NCBI GenBank assembly: GCA_002839125.1
Contig: PGXI01000083.1
Span: 1 to 6,158 of the forward strand
Direction: 5' to 3'
Origin: Tenericutes bacterium HGW-Tenericutes-5
Lineage (GTDB): Bacteria > Bacillota_I > Bacilli_A > Izemoplasmatales > Hujiaoplasmataceae
DNA: 6,158 nt
Each line of letters opens with the position of its first letter. Positions within the stretch are counted from its first letter, which is position 1. Position numbers and translations under genes: made by a program. The notes under the pieces are model-generated. The model was given only the letters and a program-made list of their open reading frames with translations, was not told the DNA's origin and did no database searches. Shown piece after piece: positions 4,943-6,158 of this stretch.

Positions 4943-6158
4943 CTATTCGATATCAACAATTCTCATTGTATTGGTTGAACCGTGTTTTTGACCCCATCCT
5001 GAAGTTATTACCATTGTAGCTCCTTTTTTAAATCCAAAATCTTTAGCCACTTTAATCGCCACTTCATCATGATATCTTAAATCAGTAACATTTTCGCCGA
5101 TTGTTGCGAAAACACCCCAGTAATAAGATAACCTTTGACAAGTTTCAATACTATCGGTAATCGCAATAATTGGAACACCTGGTCTAAACTTGCACATTCT
5201 TTTTGCCGTACCACCTGTTTCTGTAAAAGCAATAATAACTTCTGCTTTAGGCAAAGTTAACACTGTTTGACTTACGGCAATACCGATTGCATCATTTGTA
5301 GTTTGATGTGATGATTTAATCGCTTTTTGTAATCTTTCTTCATATGGAATAATATCTTCAATCGCCTTAGCAATTGTATCCATCGTTAAAACCGCTTCAA
5401 TCGGATAATCTCCCGCAGCTGTTTCTCCCGATAACATAATTGCATCTGAACCATCTAAAATAGCATTAGCTACATCACTTGCCTCAGCTCTAGTCGGTCT
5501 TGGAGATACCATCATTGATTCTAACATATGGGTAGCAGTGATTACAGGTTTACCAACTTCATTGGCTTTTTGGATTAACTTCTTTTGATAAATTGGAACT
5601 AACTGCGTTGATACCTCAACCCCTAAATCACCTCTAGCGACCATAATTCCATCAACTACTTCCAAGATGCTATTGATATTATCAACGCCTTCTTGGTTTT
5701 CGATCTTAGCTATAAGTTCTATAGTTTCTGAATTTTCTTGTTTTAAGATTTCTCTAACAGCTAACACATCTTCTTTTCTTCTAACAAAGGATAAAGCAAT
5801 CATATCAACTTTATTATGACAAGCAAAACGAATGTCTTCATCATCTTTTTTCGATATGAAAGGCATTGAAAGTTTTACATTCGGAACATTAACACCTTTA
5901 CGACTTTTAATCACTCCTGAGTTATTGACTACACAAGTAAACTCACCAACACTCTTTTTAATAACGGTAAGTCTCATCTTCCCATCATCAATCAATAAAA
6001 AATCGCCAACGTCAATATCTTCAAATAACTCTGGTGAAGAAATATGGAAAGCTTCTTTGTTTCCTAAAACTTCTTCCTTTAAAATCTTAACTTGATCGCC
6101 AGTTTTAAACTCTGCTTTTCCATTTTCAAACATACCAGTTCTAATTTCAGGACCCTTA
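4943..6158 (-). CDS. pyk: Pyruvate kinase (partial, N-terminus beyond right edge)
   Basis: Catalyses the last step of glycolysis, phosphoenolpyruvate plus ADP to pyruvate plus ATP, in the cytoplasm. The frame is open to the right edge, and the visible protein begins KGPEIRTG, the end of the conserved DTKGPEIR motif. The real start therefore lies outside, roughly 65-70 residues upstream; the in-frame Met at 6133 is internal. Numbering from that Met: the B domain covers about 9-85, and the barrel resumes with MIALSFVRRKEDV (111-123), IAKIEN (141-146, catalytic Lys143, metal ligand Glu145), VARGDLGVE (165-173, metal ligand Asp169) and PRPTRAEASDVANA (211-224). The C-terminal allosteric domain begins near 275, with TETGGTAKR (304-312) at the usual effector loop. 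ATHMLESM (200-207) has His where most relatives have Gln. The protein ends at IVDIE, so it lacks the extra PEP-utiliser-like domain of Bacillus enzymes. The stop is TAG, next to the shared terminator. 404 residues are visible. Confidence 0.96.
   Translation of the reverse strand, partial: KGPEIRTGMFENGKAEFKTGDQVKILKEEVLGNKEAFHISSPELFEDIDVGDFLLIDDGKMRLTVIKKSVGEFTCVVNNSGVIKSRKGVNVPNVKLSMPFISKKDDEDIRFACHNKVDMIALSFVRRKEDVLAVREILKQENSETIELIAKIENQEGVDNINSILEVVDGIMVARGDLGVEVSTQLVPIYQKKLIQKANEVGKPVITATHMLESMMVSPRPTRAEASDVANAILDGSDAIMLSGETAAGDYPIEAVLTMDTIAKAIEDIIPYEERLQKAIKSSHQTTNDAIGIAVSQTVLTLPKAEVIIAFTETGGTAKRMCKFRPGVPIIAITDSIETCQRLSYYWGVFATIGENVTDLRYHDEVAIKVAKDFGFKKGATMVITSGWGQKHGSTNTMRIVDIE

Noticed and set aside
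5832..6095. Plus-strand open frame of 87 codons opposite pyk
   Set aside because: It is low-complexity and Ser/Thr-rich in translation, and antisense to conserved pyruvate kinase sequence.
6131..6133. The Met at 6133 as the start of pyk
   Set aside because: The frame stays open upstream and encodes KGPEIRTG, part of the conserved DTKGPEIR motif, so this Met is internal and the gene is cut by the window edge.

Overview
This AT-rich window carries six protein genes packed on both strands, with short intergenic regions. From left to right they are a YdiF-like ABC-F ATPase (minus, cut by the left edge), a two-gene minus-strand operon (a stand-alone E2-type acyltransferase-fold protein followed by a 77-residue two-helix membrane protein), a divergently transcribed PAP2-family membrane phosphatase (plus), type I glutamine synthetase glnA (plus), and pyruvate kinase pyk (minus, cut by the right edge). 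The low-GC composition, AGGAGG-like ribosome binding sites, sigma-A-type promoters, the GSI-alpha type of glutamine synthetase and the YdiF-like ABC-F protein all point to the Bacillota/Mycoplasmatota side of the tree. Every visible stop codon is TAA or TAG. The tryptophan codons I checked are TGG, so nothing suggests a TGA=Trp code as in Mycoplasma. An Acholeplasma/Izemoplasma-like or Erysipelotrichia-like organism would fit, but this is a guess from style and not a firm assignment.

Layout: 1-1321 ABC-F; 1322-1441 intergenic with the ABC-F promoter and leader; 1442-2548 operon of E2-like protein and small membrane protein, coupled through a Shine-Dalgarno sequence that overlaps the upstream stop; 2549-2705 divergent control region; 2706-3425 PAP2 phosphatase; 3426-3552 a compact block holding a cre-like palindrome, a terminator and the glnA promoter, with the terminator's 3' arm reused as the promoter's -35 region; 3553-4893 glnA; 4894-4942 a hairpin that can terminate both convergent genes; 4943-6158 pyk. 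No stretch longer than 300 bases lacks a gene.

Most of the window is core biology: translation support (ABC-F), nitrogen assimilation (GlnA), glycolysis (Pyk) and lipid phosphate metabolism (PAP2). The least understood part is the operon at 1442-2548. Its larger protein keeps the fold signatures of a dihydrolipoyl acyltransferase catalytic core but has Glu where the catalytic His normally sits, and has no lipoyl domain. I see no mobile element, CRISPR array, tRNA or rRNA, and nothing I would call a wholly new system. The points most worth checking are the His-to-Glu acyltransferase-like protein with its membrane partner, and the cre-like site next to the terminator/promoter overlap before glnA.
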